Shown here in pieces: positions 35,204-44,365 of a stretch of DNA of 64,000 nt. Every line of letters starts with the position of its first letter. Position 1 is the first letter of the stretch. The position numbers and the translations under genes were made by a program. Below the pieces are notes generated by a model. The model was not told the origin of the DNA. It ran no database searches and worked only from the letters and a program-made list of their open reading frames with translations. The DNA is from Anaerohalosphaera lusitana. GTDB lineage: Bacteria; Planctomycetota; Phycisphaerae; Sedimentisphaerales; Anaerohalosphaeraceae. The stretch is taken from the NCBI RefSeq assembly GCF_002007645.1, contig NZ_CP019791.1, forward strand, positions 4,022,593-4,086,592, in the 5' to 3' direction.

Positions 35204-35917
35204 TTGACGACACACAAATTCCAATATACAGGCCTCAACGAGGACCAGCTCACCAAATTCAACCAACTCGCCGACCTGCTGGTGGATCAGAACCGAGTCC
35301 ACAACCTCACGACCATCACAGCAGCAGAAGACATATACGCTCGGCATTTTGTGGACTCACTCGCGGCCCTGGAACTGCTCGACGAGCTCAAACCCGAACA
35401 ATCCGAACCGCCCCGCCTGCTCGATATCGGCTCGGGCGCGGGCTTTCCCGCCCTGCCCCTGGCGATCGCCCTGCCGGACTGGGACATTACCAGCCTCGAA
35501 GCGACCGGCAAAAAGGTGCGATTCCAGGAACATGCCCGAAATTCACTAAATCTGACCAATTTCACCGCCCGACAGGGCCGAGCCGAGATCCTCGCTCGCG
35601 AAGACACCTACCGCGAAAATTTCGACGTCGTAACCGCACGCGCACTCGCGGAACTGCGGGTACTGGCGGAACTGACGATCCCGTTTGTCCGGGTAGGCGG
35701 CCATTTCCTCGCATGGAAAGGCCCTGACCCGGCCGAAGAAGTCGATTCCGCACGCCAGGCCATCCAACTGCTAGGCGGCAGGGTCAGAAAATTTTACGAT
35801 TACCAGCTAGCCCAAAACCGCAAATTCACCATCGTCGTCATCAAAAAAGTCACCATGACGCCCGCAGAATACCCCCGCGAATTCAAAAACATCAAGAAAA
35901 GCCCGCTGGGAGAATAA
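35204..35917 (+). CDS. rsmG: 16S rRNA m7G527 methyltransferase
   Basis: A 237-residue SAM-dependent methyltransferase with the RsmG core: NRVHNLTTITAAEDIYARHFVDSLAAL, LLDIGSGAGFPALPLAIALPDWDITSLEATGKKVRF, VVTARALAELRVLAELTIPFVRVGGHFLAWKGP. It methylates G527 in the 530 loop of 16S rRNA. The start is TTG at 35204 with GGAG (35195-35198) five bases upstream. Confidence 0.94.
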   Translation: MTTHKFQYTGLNEDQLTKFNQLADLLVDQNRVHNLTTITAAEDIYARHFVDSLAALELLDELKPEQSEPPRLLDIGSGAGFPALPLAIALPDWDITSLEATGKKVRFQEHARNSLNLTNFTARQGRAEILAREDTYRENFDVVTARALAELRVLAELTIPFVRVGGHFLAWKGPDPAEEVDSARQAIQLLGGRVRKFYDYQLAQNRKFTIVVIKKVTMTPAEYPREFKNIKKSPLGE

Positions 35918-35976
35918 AAACTGCACCAGCTAACACGCCTGAGCCCCCAAAAACGCTGATTTTTGCTGATTTTCCC

Positions 35977-36004
35977 TTGCCGTGCCTGAAAAGTTCGCTA
36001 TAAT
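35977..36004 (+). promoter_or_regulatory. sigma-70-type promoter for tRNA-Thr
   Basis: TTGCCG (35977-35982) and TATAAT (35999-36004) are separated by 16 bases, about 67 bases upstream of the tRNA. The -10 box is a perfect consensus. Confidence 0.55.
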
Positions 36005-36071
36005 GCCCGATTCTGCAACGGCTCGATTCGGCCGTCGTGTAAAAATTCAGTCAGGCAAAAACCTGTTTCAC

Positions 36072-36143
36072 GCCAGCGTAGCTCAACGGTAGAGCACCGG
36101 TTTTGTAAACCGGCGGTTAAGAGTTCGATTCTCTTCGCTGGCT
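36072..36143 (+). tRNA. tRNA-Thr (anticodon TGT)
   Basis: A complete cloverleaf: acceptor arms GCCAGCG (36072-36078) and CGCTGGC (36136-36142), D-arm AGCTC...GAGC, anticodon stem CCGGT/ACCGG with loop TTTGTAA giving anticodon TGT (reads ACA), and T-arm AGAGTTCGATTCTCT. The CCA end is not encoded. A run of five T follows directly and may help termination. argB starts 37 bases downstream. Confidence 0.97.
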
Positions 36144-36180
36144 TTTTCCATTTCAGGCTGCCGAGCACAGGTCATTGACG

Positions 36181-37056
36181 ATGAAAGAAGCCATCAAAAA
36201 AGCTAAAGCCCTCATCGAAGCCATGGAATACATTCAGGAATTCCGCGGCAAGATAGTCGTCATCAAGCTCGGCGGCAGCATACTCGACGACCTCGAACTC
36301 CAGAAAAAGCTCCTCAAAGACGTCGTTTTCATGGCCACAGTCGGCATGCACCCGGTCCTGGTCCACGGCGGGGGCAAGGCCATCACGCGAGCAATGCAGG
36401 AAGCGGGCCTGGCACCAACATGGGTACACGGCCGACGCTACACCGACGAACGCACCCTCGCGATCGCCGAACACACCCTCGTCCACAAAGTCAACGCGGG
36501 CATCGCTCAGACTTTACGCGAAATCGGCGCCGACGCAATGGGCCTGCACTCGCTCAGCAGTTGCGTACTCTTCGCCAAGCCGCTCAAGCTCACAGGCGAC
36601 AACGGCCGCAAACTCGACGTCGGCATGGTAGGCACCATCGAAGACGTCAACGCCGATCTGCTCAAAACGCTCTGCGAGTCCGGCACGATCCCCGTGATCG
36701 CCCCGGTCGCAATGAACCGCATGGGCACAAAGCTCAACGTAAACGCCGACAGCGCTGCAGGCGAAGTCGCAGCCGCTCTAAAGGCCGAGAAACTGGTCGT
36801 ACTCAGCGACACGCACGGCATATTCAAGGACATCGACGACCCGTCCAGCCAGATATCCAGCGCCACCGAACAGGAGGTCGAGGCGATGGTCGAAGACGGC
36901 ATAATTTCCGCAGGGATGCTTCCCAAGGTCGAAAGCTGCTTTACTGCACTTAAAGGAGGCGCCGGCAAGGCACACATCATCGACGGCAGAATCGAACACT
37001 CTCTGCTGCTCGAGATCTACACCGAAAAAGGCATCGGCACCCAGATCACCAGATAG
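36181..37056 (+). CDS. argB: acetylglutamate kinase
   Basis: A 291-residue amino-acid-kinase-fold protein: KIVVIKLGGSILDD, HPVLVHGGGKAITRAMQEAGL, VHGRRYTDERTLAIAEHTLVHKVN, VIAPVAMNRMGTKLNVNADSAAGEVAAALKAEKLVVLSDTHGIF and ISAGMLPKVESCFTALKGGAGKAHIIDGRIEHSLLLEIYTEKGIGTQI. It phosphorylates N-acetylglutamate, the second step of arginine synthesis. ATG at 36181 is preferred over a TTG six bases earlier because AGG lies at a better distance. It heads the argB-argD-argF run. Confidence 0.96.
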   Translation: MKEAIKKAKALIEAMEYIQEFRGKIVVIKLGGSILDDLELQKKLLKDVVFMATVGMHPVLVHGGGKAITRAMQEAGLAPTWVHGRRYTDERTLAIAEHTLVHKVNAGIAQTLREIGADAMGLHSLSSCVLFAKPLKLTGDNGRKLDVGMVGTIEDVNADLLKTLCESGTIPVIAPVAMNRMGTKLNVNADSAAGEVAAALKAEKLVVLSDTHGIFKDIDDPSSQISSATEQEVEAMVEDGIISAGMLPKVESCFTALKGGAGKAHIIDGRIEHSLLLEIYTEKGIGTQITR

Positions 37057-37127
37057 CAGCATCCATCTTCCGCCGGGCCGGTACTGTTCCTTTCGCAGTT
37101 TTTCCATTACATAAGTGAGAGAATCAA

Positions 37128-38315
37128 ATGACAACACAAGAAACAATTCAACTGTTCGATAAGTACGTTATCGCCAACTACGGCCGACTCCCGCGAGTCA
37201 TCGTAAAGGGCGAGGGCAACTACCTCTTCGACGCCGACGGCAACAAGATCCTCGACATGTTCCCAGGCTGGGCGGTCAGCGGCATAGGCCACTGCCATCC
37301 CCGCGTCGTCGAGGCGATCCGGAAACAGGCCGGCGAGCTGCTGCACATCGACAACACGTTCTACAACGAAAAACAGGGCATCCTCGCGAGCATGCTCAGC
37401 GAACGCGGTTTCGGCGGTAAGTGCTTCTTCTGCAACAGCGGAGCCGAGGCAAACGAAGCAGCCATGAAGCTGGCACGCAAATACACAGCCGAGGGCAAAT
37501 ACAAGTTCATCACCACCGAAGGCAGCTTCCACGGCCGAACATACGCCACCGTCACCGCAACTGCCCAGCCCAAATACCACGAAGGCTTCCTGCCCATGCT
37601 CCCCGGCTTCGAATACGTCCCGTTCAACGACGTCGAAGCCCTGCAGCGTGCGTTCTCGGACGAGGTCGCAGCCGTAATGGTCGAACCGATCCAGGGCGAA
37701 GGCGGCATAAACGTCGCGACCCCCGAATTCATGCACACCATCCGCGAGCTTTGTGACGCTCACGGCGCAGCGATGATCCTCGACGAAGTACAGACGGGAA
37801 TGGGACGCACCGGCAAATGGTTCGGCTACCAGCATTTCGACGTTGAGCCGGACATCATATCCATGGCCAAGGCACTCGGCGGCGGCATGGCGATCGGCGG
37901 CATCATGGCAAAACCCGAAGTCGCAAAGGCACTCGTGCCCGGCACGCACGCAAGCACGTTCGGCGGAAACCCGATCGCCTGTGCAGCGGGCATCGCCGTG
38001 ATCGAGGCTATCGAGCAGGACAACCTGCTGCAAAACGCCGTACAGATGGGCGAATATGCAATCGAGAAGATCGAAGCACTCAAACAGAAGCACGAGATCA
38101 TCGACCATGTACGAAGCAAGGGACTCATGATAGGCATCCAGCTTACCGGCCCCGGCGCCGCGATAGTGGACAAGTGCCTTGAAAAGGGCCTGCGGATCAA
38201 CTGCACCCAGCAGACGGTCCTGCGATTCATGCCCAGCATGACAGTGACCCGCGATCAGCTCGACACCGCCCTCGAAATCCTCGATACGGTTCTAACCGAA
38301 GGGAGCGAAGAATAA
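37128..38315 (+). CDS. argD: acetylornithine aminotransferase
   Basis: A 395-residue class-III PLP aminotransferase: GEGNYLFDADGNKILDMFPGWAVSGIGHCHPRVVEAI, FFCNSGAEANEAAMKLARK, GSFHGRTYATVTATAQ, VMVEPIQGEGGINVA, ILDEVQTGMGRTGKWFGYQHFDVEPDIISMAKALGGGMAIGG (PLP Lys in AKALGGG). It converts N-acetylglutamate semialdehyde to N-acetylornithine. The stop codon shares one base with the argF start. Confidence 0.95.
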   Translation: MTTQETIQLFDKYVIANYGRLPRVIVKGEGNYLFDADGNKILDMFPGWAVSGIGHCHPRVVEAIRKQAGELLHIDNTFYNEKQGILASMLSERGFGGKCFFCNSGAEANEAAMKLARKYTAEGKYKFITTEGSFHGRTYATVTATAQPKYHEGFLPMLPGFEYVPFNDVEALQRAFSDEVAAVMVEPIQGEGGINVATPEFMHTIRELCDAHGAAMILDEVQTGMGRTGKWFGYQHFDVEPDIISMAKALGGGMAIGGIMAKPEVAKALVPGTHASTFGGNPIACAAGIAVIEAIEQDNLLQNAVQMGEYAIEKIEALKQKHEIIDHVRSKGLMIGIQLTGPGAAIVDKCLEKGLRINCTQQTVLRFMPSMTVTRDQLDTALEILDTVLTEGSEE

Positions 38316-39256
38316 TGAAAGATTTTATTGCAATTGGCGACTGTACCGCAGACGAGCTGCGTGAACTGCTCCATCTCAGCGTACAGGGCAAGCAGATAGA
38401 CAAACTGGGCGGCCGGGACAAGAGCCTGCCCGGAAAAACTCTGGCGATGATCTTCGAAAAAGCCTCGCTGCGTACCCGGATGAGCTTCCAGATCGCGATG
38501 ACCGATCTGGGCGGCCATGCGGTATACCTAAAGCCCGAGGACGTGGGCATAATCGGCGACCGCGAACCGGCCAAGGACATGGCACGCGTACTTGCACGAT
38601 ACGTCCACGGCATCATGGCGCGGACCTACAAACACGAAACGCTGATCGAGCTCGCAAAATACGCCGACGTGCCCGTGATCAACGCACTGAGCGACTGGTC
38701 GCACCCCTGCCAGGCGATGGCGGACATCCTGACCATGTACGAGCACTGCGGGGACCTCGAAGGCCGAAAGATCGCATACATCGGCGACGGCAACAACGTC
38801 GCGCGTTCACTCGCCTTCGCATGTGCGAAATTCAAGATCAAGATCGCGATCGCCTCGCCTCGCGGTTACGAGCTGGACCAGAGGTCCCTCGACATGTGCA
38901 ACGACCTGATGCCCGAAACCGCCGTACAGCTCAATGACGGATTCGAAGCGGCAAAGGACGCAGACATCATATACACCGACACCTGGGTCAGCATGGGCCA
39001 GGAAAACGAAAAGGCAGAACGGGTGGACGATTTCAAAAAGGGCAATTTCCAGGTCAATTCCGAACTGCTAAGCTACGCCCCGCCGCGTGCGAAGGTGATG
39101 CACTGTCTGCCCGCTTACCGCGGCATGGAAATAACCGACGAAGTTGCGGAATCGGACCGCTCGGTCATTTTCGACCAGGCCGAAAACAGGCTCCACTTCC
39201 AAAGGGCTTTACTGAAAAAACTCCTGTTCCAGAATCCTAAGGCAAAGCGAAGATAA
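38315..39256 (+). CDS. argF: ornithine carbamoyltransferase
   Basis: A 313-residue transcarbamoylase: the carbamoyl-phosphate motif appears as EKASLRTRMSFQIA (commonly STRTR), followed by YVHGIMARTYKHETLIELAKYADVPVINALSDWSHPCQAMADILTMYEH, IAYIGDGNNVARSL and the ornithine-side MHCLPAYRGMEITDEV. The second half of the carbamoyl-phosphate loop is Ser-Leu-Arg-Thr-Arg, a variant seen in some homologues. It makes citrulline from ornithine. It starts on the last base of the argD stop (TAATG), indicating translational coupling. An acetylornithine carbamoyltransferase is possible but less likely. Confidence 0.92.
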   Translation: MKDFIAIGDCTADELRELLHLSVQGKQIDKLGGRDKSLPGKTLAMIFEKASLRTRMSFQIAMTDLGGHAVYLKPEDVGIIGDREPAKDMARVLARYVHGIMARTYKHETLIELAKYADVPVINALSDWSHPCQAMADILTMYEHCGDLEGRKIAYIGDGNNVARSLAFACAKFKIKIAIASPRGYELDQRSLDMCNDLMPETAVQLNDGFEAAKDADIIYTDTWVSMGQENEKAERVDDFKKGNFQVNSELLSYAPPRAKVMHCLPAYRGMEITDEVAESDRSVIFDQAENRLHFQRALLKKLLFQNPKAKRR

Positions 39257-39258
39257 CG

Positions 39259-39885
39259 ATGAGCAGAAGGATCCTAGTTGCAAGCACTAACCCGGGCAAA
39301 ATGCGCGAGCTGTCCGCCCTGCTGGACCTCGACATCGAGTGGCTGACGCTCAAAGATTTCCCGGACGTACCGGAGGTCGTAGAGGACGGCAAGACGTTCG
39401 AAGAGAACTCACGCAAAAAGGCCCTGGGATATGCAAACGCAACCGGCGAGTGGACAATTGCGGACGACTCGGGCCTTGCCGTCGATGCTCTGGACGGTGC
39501 GCCCGGCATACACTCCGCCAGGTTCTCGGGCCCGAAGGACCCTGCCGAACAGCGGTCACTGATCGACCACCGCAATATCGCCAAGGTCCTCGAGCTGATG
39601 AAAGATGTGCCCGAATCCGAACGAACCGCAAGATTCGTCTGCTGCATCTGTCTTGCCGCACCGGGCAGGGTGCTTGTCGAGACACGCGGCACAATGGAAG
39701 GTATCATTACAAAAAAAGAGATCGGAACCGGTGGTTTCGGCTACGATCCCATTATGTTCATCCCCGAAAAGAATAAAACCGCTGCCGAACTAAGCGCAGA
39801 CGAGAAGAACGAGTTATCCCATCGCGGCGAAGCGATCAAAAAGCTCAAGCCCTCACTTCAGGACATTCTCCGCACCAATGCCTAA
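39259..39885 (+). CDS. rdgB: XTP/dITP diphosphatase (RdgB/HAM1 family)
   Basis: A 208-residue protein with ILVASTNPGKMRELSALL, VEDGKTFEENSRKKALGYANATGEWTIADDSGLAVDALDGAPGIHSARFSG and GTGGFGYDPIMFIPEKNKTAAELSADEKNELSHRGEAIKKL. It hydrolyses non-canonical purine triphosphates and so keeps ITP and XTP out of nucleic acids. It begins two bases after argF and ends three bases from a convergent gene. Confidence 0.95.
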   Translation: MSRRILVASTNPGKMRELSALLDLDIEWLTLKDFPDVPEVVEDGKTFEENSRKKALGYANATGEWTIADDSGLAVDALDGAPGIHSARFSGPKDPAEQRSLIDHRNIAKVLELMKDVPESERTARFVCCICLAAPGRVLVETRGTMEGIITKKEIGTGGFGYDPIMFIPEKNKTAAELSADEKNELSHRGEAIKKLKPSLQDILRTNA

Positions 39886-39888
39886 CCA

Positions 39889-40347
39889 TCAGACATGATA
39901 GCTGAAAGCGAATATCCGCGGTGTCTCGATCCGCAGATAATCCTTCATGTTCATCCTTACCGCCCGCTCATGGGTCCCTGCCTGGAAGACGATGTACTCA
40001 CATTTTTCAAGCCTGTCATCCATGATCGTAGGAACGCCGTAAAAACTCCCAAAAGGCGGCTCAGCTCCTATCTGACAGTCCGGGAAGATGTCGGCCAGCT
40101 CAGCCTCGCTGGCGAGAGTTACTTCGTTCTCACCCAGCATACTCTTCAGCACGTTCCAGTCGATCTTGTAACATGCAGGAAGAACACACAAATAATGCCT
40201 GCCGTCGGCCCTCACGATCACCGACTTGGCAACATTGTCGCCGTGAACATGCTCTTCCTGAGCAACCTGCTGAGCGGTATAAGCCGTCCGATGCTCCTTG
40301 ATCTCGTAATTAGTGGCCTGCTCGTCTAAATAGTCTATTACCTTCAT
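39889..40347 (-). CDS. YbaK/ProX-type aminoacyl-tRNA deacylase
   Basis: A 152-residue single-domain protein: YEIKEHRTAYTAQQVAQEEHVHGDNVAKSVIVRADGRHYLCVLPACYKIDW and AELADIFPDCQIGAEPPFGSFYGVPTIMDD. The Lys after VA and the GxEPPFG loop are family hallmarks. Relatives remove wrongly attached amino acids from tRNA in trans; the tRNA specificity cannot be read from this sequence. Confidence 0.87.
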   Translation of the reverse strand: MKVIDYLDEQATNYEIKEHRTAYTAQQVAQEEHVHGDNVAKSVIVRADGRHYLCVLPACYKIDWNVLKSMLGENEVTLASEAELADIFPDCQIGAEPPFGSFYGVPTIMDDRLEKCEYIVFQAGTHERAVRMNMKDYLRIETPRIFAFSYHV

Positions 40348-40406
40348 GGTACACCTCGCGAGTTAATTAGTACCAGTTATAATTTTCGTTCGTTAAACCA
40401 CTTCTA

Positions 40407-40616
40407 CTACCAGTAAGGGAAATACTCAAACCTCGGTTCAACTGATTCCGGCGAGGTCCCTTCCGACCATGCGGCATACAATATGATCAGAGCAGCCGCC
40501 AGGATCAAAGCAAGTATCGCCCATACTCGCGGATCATGAAGCATCACATTCAATTTATGAGCTGCATGCTCCATATAGTAGTGATGATCAACATGTTTTT
40601 CTATTCCTCTAGCCAT
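40407..40616 (-). CDS. small single-span membrane protein
   Basis: A 69-residue protein: a His-rich cytoplasmic start (MARGIEKHVDHHYYMEHAAHKL), one membrane helix (VWAILALILAAALIILYAAW) and a short acidic, aromatic tail ending FEYFPYW. GGAGG lies nine bases upstream of the ATG at 40616. No family was recognised. It is 59 bases downstream-facing from the YbaK-like gene on the same strand and is probably transcribed separately. Confidence 0.55.
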   Translation of the reverse strand: MARGIEKHVDHHYYMEHAAHKLNVMLHDPRVWAILALILAAALIILYAAWSEGTSPESVEPRFEYFPYW

Positions 40617-41349
40617 AATTCCATACCTCCCACACAATCTGTATTTATATACGATCATGATGGCCGTAAGCGCGGAGCTATAGATGAATTTTGGCCTAAA
40701 TGCCTGCACTGTGAATGAATATGCCCGCAAATCGGGCTCAAGGTGTGTAAAGCTTTCAAAAAACAAATGCTACCGAGGTCCGGTTTCCCCCTTTTCTCCT
40801 TCTCCGGTGCGTGTTCAAGACACGCGGTTCTCCTGGCCATCAAAACCTTCGGCAGCCCGCACTCCTAAAGAGATGCTGATCCTCACATTTTCCCTCGCCT
40901 TTGGTTTGGCATCCGAAAATACCGGACCTCGAAGCAGCATTTGTCAGTTAGGGGTCGCTTAATTTGCCCCTGATACATAAATAATGATACAGCATCACAG
41001 ATTTAAATAAAATCAGGGCCATCCCTGAAAAAGCCATAGGGCCTTATCACTATGGGCACCATCTAAACACATTGGGAGGGCACAAATCACATACCGAATG
41101 GTGACAGCAGAACAATTATCACAGCTTGCCGTAAAACTGCGTACTTGTGTTTTTACTTGACATAACTAATAGTGATTTGTTATGAGTCTTTACTATTTGC
41201 TGGTCGAATAGACGTCTGTTTGATTCAAAAAGCCTGCAAAACAGCTTTGAAACGGCTTGCAGGTCTGAATTTTCTGCTCTTTTCGCAACCGGCATTTTAA
41301 TTCTCTCCAAGATGGGAATCTAACTTTGGGATAATTTTTTGGTGTTTTT
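40617..41349 (+). other. long intergenic region with probable topA promoter
   Basis: About 730 bases with no convincing gene. The base composition is more A/T-rich than its surroundings. A promoter-like pair TTGACA (41157-41162) and TATGAG (41181-41186), 18 bases apart, lies about 165 bases before topA, and CATAAC (41161-41166) can pair with GTTATG (41179-41184), placing an inverted repeat across the promoter. Frames on both strands (for example 40684-40962) are short and lack ribosome sites. Confidence 0.4.
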
Positions 41350-43815
41350 ATGGCAAAATCCGGCAGTTCTAAGTCACTGGTGATCGTTGAGTCACCGGCA
41401 AAAGCTAAAACAATAAACAAATATCTCGGACCCGAATATGAGGTCCAGGCATCGATGGGCCATGTGCGGGATCTTCCTTCGTCAGGTCTCAACATCGACA
41501 TCGAGCATGACTTTGAGCCCACATATGAGATAAGCCGCGGCAAAAAGAAGGTCATCAACTCTCTAAAGTCGGCCGCTAAAAAGTGCGACAGGCTCTACCT
41601 GGCGACTGACCTTGACCGTGAGGGAGAGGCGATTGCATGGCATCTGGCACAGTTGCTGAACATGCCCGATGAGAATACCTATCGGGTTGTGTTCAACTCC
41701 ATAACCAAGGATGCAATAAAACAGGCGTTCAGCGATCCCGGCAAACTCAACATGGACCGTGTACTCGCTCAGCAGGCCAGACGCGTACTCGACCGTATAG
41801 TAGGATACGAGATCAGTCCGCTGCTGTGGAAAAAGGTCGCTCGCGGCCTCAGTGCCGGACGGGTTCAGTCCGTCGCGGTCAAGATGATCGTCGAAAAGGA
41901 ACGCGAGATCAGGGCCTTCGATCCGGATGAATACTGGCTCATACCGGCCGTTTTCACCACGGAAACGGACAAGGACTATTCCGCCGACTGGAAAGCGTTT
42001 CTCGAATCGGCCGAGGACGAAAAGAAGGGCCGAACCCTCGCCGAGCAGTACGAGTGGCTCAGGGAAAGAAACGCCTTCAAGGCTGAACTGACCAGGGTAA
42101 ACGGCGACAAGTTCCACGCGGACAACGAAGAAGACGCCCATAAGATATTCAACGCCATTCGCAACGGATCGTATTCGGTCGCTGACAAGAAGGTCAAGCG
42201 GGTATCTTCAAGACCTTCCCCGCCGTTCATAACATCAACTCTGCAGCAGGCGGCGGCAAACAGGCTAGGCTTCACCGCCAAGCGCACCATGTCCGTGGCC
42301 CAGCAGCTTTACGAAGGTGTGGAGCTAGGCTCGATGGGAGCGATCGGCCTGATAACCTACATGCGTACCGACAGCACGCATATCTCGGGCGAGGCCATCA
42401 GCGCTGTAAGGCGTCATATCGGCAGCGATATCGGCCCTAACTACGTGCCGGAAAAACCCAATTTCTTCACATCGAAAAAGGGCGCTCAGGAGGCTCACGA
42501 AGCCATCCGCCCGACGGACCCGAGCATCAAACCCGGCGACGCAAAGCCGTATCTGAACGACCAGCAGTTCAAGCTTTATGATCTGATCTGGCGCCGCTTT
42601 GTCGCGTGCCAGATGGAAAAGGCCCAGTGGGACACGACCACAATCGAGATCGAAGCCAAAACCGAGATCGGCCCGTGCACCTATCGCACGAACGGCCGGG
42701 TGCAGGTATTCGACGGCTTCACACGGGTCTGGCGCAACACTTCAAACGATCAGGACCTGCCCAGCATGGAGGTCAGCGATCCGCTGGCGGCAGTCGATGT
42801 CAATGCGGAACAGCACTTCACCAAGCCCCCCGCCCGCTACACAGAGGCATCGCTGGTCAAGGCGCTGGAACGCGAAGGCATCGGCCGGCCAAGTACATAC
42901 GCAAGCATCATCAGCACGATCCAGGACCGCAAGTATGTCGAAAAACTCAAGAACAAGTTTTATGCTACTGACCTGGGCGAGGTTGTGACGGATAAGCTGG
43001 CTGAGTTTTTCCCGAAGATCATGGACATCGCGTTCACGCGGCACATGGAGGGTCAGCTTGACGAGATCGAGGAGCATCACCTCGACTGGGTGAACGTGCT
43101 CAACGAATTCTACGGGCCTTTCAAGGAAAACCTCGAGACCGCCAAAGAAGAGATGAAGCACGCCAAGGCCGAGACCACGCCCAGCGAGTATACCTGCCCA
43201 GAATGCGAAGCTCCAATGGTATACCGCTTCGGCAAGAACGGCCGGTTCTTAAGCTGTTCGAAGTATCCGGACTGCAAATTCGCTTGCCCCTGCGACCGCG
43301 AAGGCAAGATGGTCAAGGAAGAAGTTACGGAACACAAGTGCCCCAATTGCGAAAAACCCATGGTGGTCAAGAGCGGGCGTTTCGGCAAGTTCCTCGGATG
43401 CTCGGACTATCCGCAGTGCAAGACGATCATGAACATTGACAAGGAAGGCAACGTGCAGCCGCCCAAGGCTCCGCCCGAGCCGACAGGCATCAAATGCTAC
43501 AAATGCAAAAAAGGCGAACTGGTCATAAGACAGTCCAAGCGCGGGCCGTTCCTGGGCTGCAACAAGTTCCCCAGGTGCCGGACGATCGTTAGCATGAAAC
43601 AGCTCGACAACCTGAAAAAGCTCCAGGAAGAGGGCAAATGGCCGCCCGAGACATGGGAAGAAGCGGACGAGATGCTGGGCCGTAAAAAGTCAGCGAAAAA
43701 GAAATCAAAGAAGAAAAAGGCCAAAAAGAAGACAGCGAAGAAAAAGACAGCTAAAAAGAAAACCGCTAAGAAGAAGACGAAAAAGAAAACCAGCCCTAAG
43801 ACTGAATCTGAATAG
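41350..43815 (+). CDS. topA: DNA topoisomerase I
   Basis: An 821-residue type IA topoisomerase. Toprim domain: LVIVESPAKAKTINKYLG and LATDLDREGEAIAWHL. Active-site Tyr: GAIGLITYMRTDSTHIS. Other core motifs: RRVLDRIVGYEISPLLWKKVARGLSAGRVQSVAV and TEASLVKALEREGIGRPSTYASIISTI. Three C-terminal Cys4 zinc ribbons follow (CPEC...CSKYPDC, CPNC...CSDYPQC, CYKC...CNKFPRC), then a tail of about 50 residues built of KKKTAKKKT-type repeats, likely DNA-binding. It relaxes negative supercoils. The length is usual. Confidence 0.97.
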   Translation: MAKSGSSKSLVIVESPAKAKTINKYLGPEYEVQASMGHVRDLPSSGLNIDIEHDFEPTYEISRGKKKVINSLKSAAKKCDRLYLATDLDREGEAIAWHLAQLLNMPDENTYRVVFNSITKDAIKQAFSDPGKLNMDRVLAQQARRVLDRIVGYEISPLLWKKVARGLSAGRVQSVAVKMIVEKEREIRAFDPDEYWLIPAVFTTETDKDYSADWKAFLESAEDEKKGRTLAEQYEWLRERNAFKAELTRVNGDKFHADNEEDAHKIFNAIRNGSYSVADKKVKRVSSRPSPPFITSTLQQAAANRLGFTAKRTMSVAQQLYEGVELGSMGAIGLITYMRTDSTHISGEAISAVRRHIGSDIGPNYVPEKPNFFTSKKGAQEAHEAIRPTDPSIKPGDAKPYLNDQQFKLYDLIWRRFVACQMEKAQWDTTTIEIEAKTEIGPCTYRTNGRVQVFDGFTRVWRNTSNDQDLPSMEVSDPLAAVDVNAEQHFTKPPARYTEASLVKALEREGIGRPSTYASIISTIQDRKYVEKLKNKFYATDLGEVVTDKLAEFFPKIMDIAFTRHMEGQLDEIEEHHLDWVNVLNEFYGPFKENLETAKEEMKHAKAETTPSEYTCPECEAPMVYRFGKNGRFLSCSKYPDCKFACPCDREGKMVKEEVTEHKCPNCEKPMVVKSGRFGKFLGCSDYPQCKTIMNIDKEGNVQPPKAPPEPTGIKCYKCKKGELVIRQSKRGPFLGCNKFPRCRTIVSMKQLDNLKKLQEEGKWPPETWEEADEMLGRKKSAKKKSKKKKAKKKTAKKKTAKKKTAKKKTKKKTSPKTESE

Positions 43816-43859
43816 CAGCGTCACAAAAAACGCTGCCGGCCTTGCAAGGAGTTTGACTA

Positions 43860-44195
43860 ATGGCAGAATTTGATGATCTGAACAATATGGATGACGCTTC
43901 CGACAGCTTTGAGACCGTCGAGCCGATCGGCATGCGGGTGGTTATCCGCAAAGACGAGGACAAAAAGGAAACCAAGGGCGGCATTCAACTGCCGGACAAC
44001 ATCGAGATACCAACGATAACGGGCAGGATAGTGTCGGTTTCCGCGGAAGTGGAGATCACAGCAGAACTGCCGTTGAAGCAGTATGACAAGGTGCTTTTCA
44101 ATCCAAAAGGCGCGATCCCGGTAGATTTCGAAGGCGACAACCGCCTGTTCGTAGTAGACGTGGAAAACGTAGTAGCAGTCTTCCGCAAGACCTGA
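43860..44195 (+). CDS. GroES-like co-chaperonin, no GroEL neighbour
   Basis: A 111-residue protein. After an acidic 20-residue extension (AEFDDLNNMDDASDSFETV) it follows the Cpn10 pattern: PIGMRVVIRKDEDKKETKGGIQLPDN, with the mobile-loop GGIQLP, then TGRIVSVSAEVE...YDKVLFNPKGAIPVDFEGDNRLFVVDVENVVAVF. A typical GroES has about 95 residues and is encoded with groEL; here it follows topA by 44 bases and a terminator follows. It could serve a distant GroEL or have another role. AAGGAG is nine bases upstream. Confidence 0.78.
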   Translation: MAEFDDLNNMDDASDSFETVEPIGMRVVIRKDEDKKETKGGIQLPDNIEIPTITGRIVSVSAEVEITAELPLKQYDKVLFNPKGAIPVDFEGDNRLFVVDVENVVAVFRKT

Positions 44196-44240
44196 TCAAG
44201 ATCACGGTAAAACCCTGCTGCAAAAACACTTACACCCACA

Positions 44241-44272
44241 AAGCTGTCGCTTCAGTATGCGGCAGCTTTTTT
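44241..44272 (+). terminator. rho-independent terminator after the GroES-like gene
   Basis: AAGCTGTCGC (44241-44250) pairs with GCGGCAGCTT (44259-44268), one wobble in ten pairs, followed by TTTT to 44272. It ends the topA/GroES-like unit. Confidence 0.85.
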
Positions 44273-44365
44273 CATTGTCCACAACCAATGCAGTCTGTGC
44301 AAAACCAAAACACACTCTTTCGCAGACGCAAAAATTCTTTTGCAAATGCCTAATACGCATTGTGA

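Noticed and set aside
35013-35207. A 64-codon frame just before rsmG, overlapping its start
   Set aside because: It starts with TTG inside a hairpin, has no ribosome site, and matches no family; the hairpin explains the region better.
40684-40962. A 92-codon frame in the gap before topA
   Set aside because: No ribosome site, no motif, and composition differs from real genes nearby.
43680-43800. Repeats at the 3' end of topA resembling a short tandem array
   Set aside because: They are codons of a Lys/Thr/Ala-rich DNA-binding tail and not a CRISPR or non-coding repeat.
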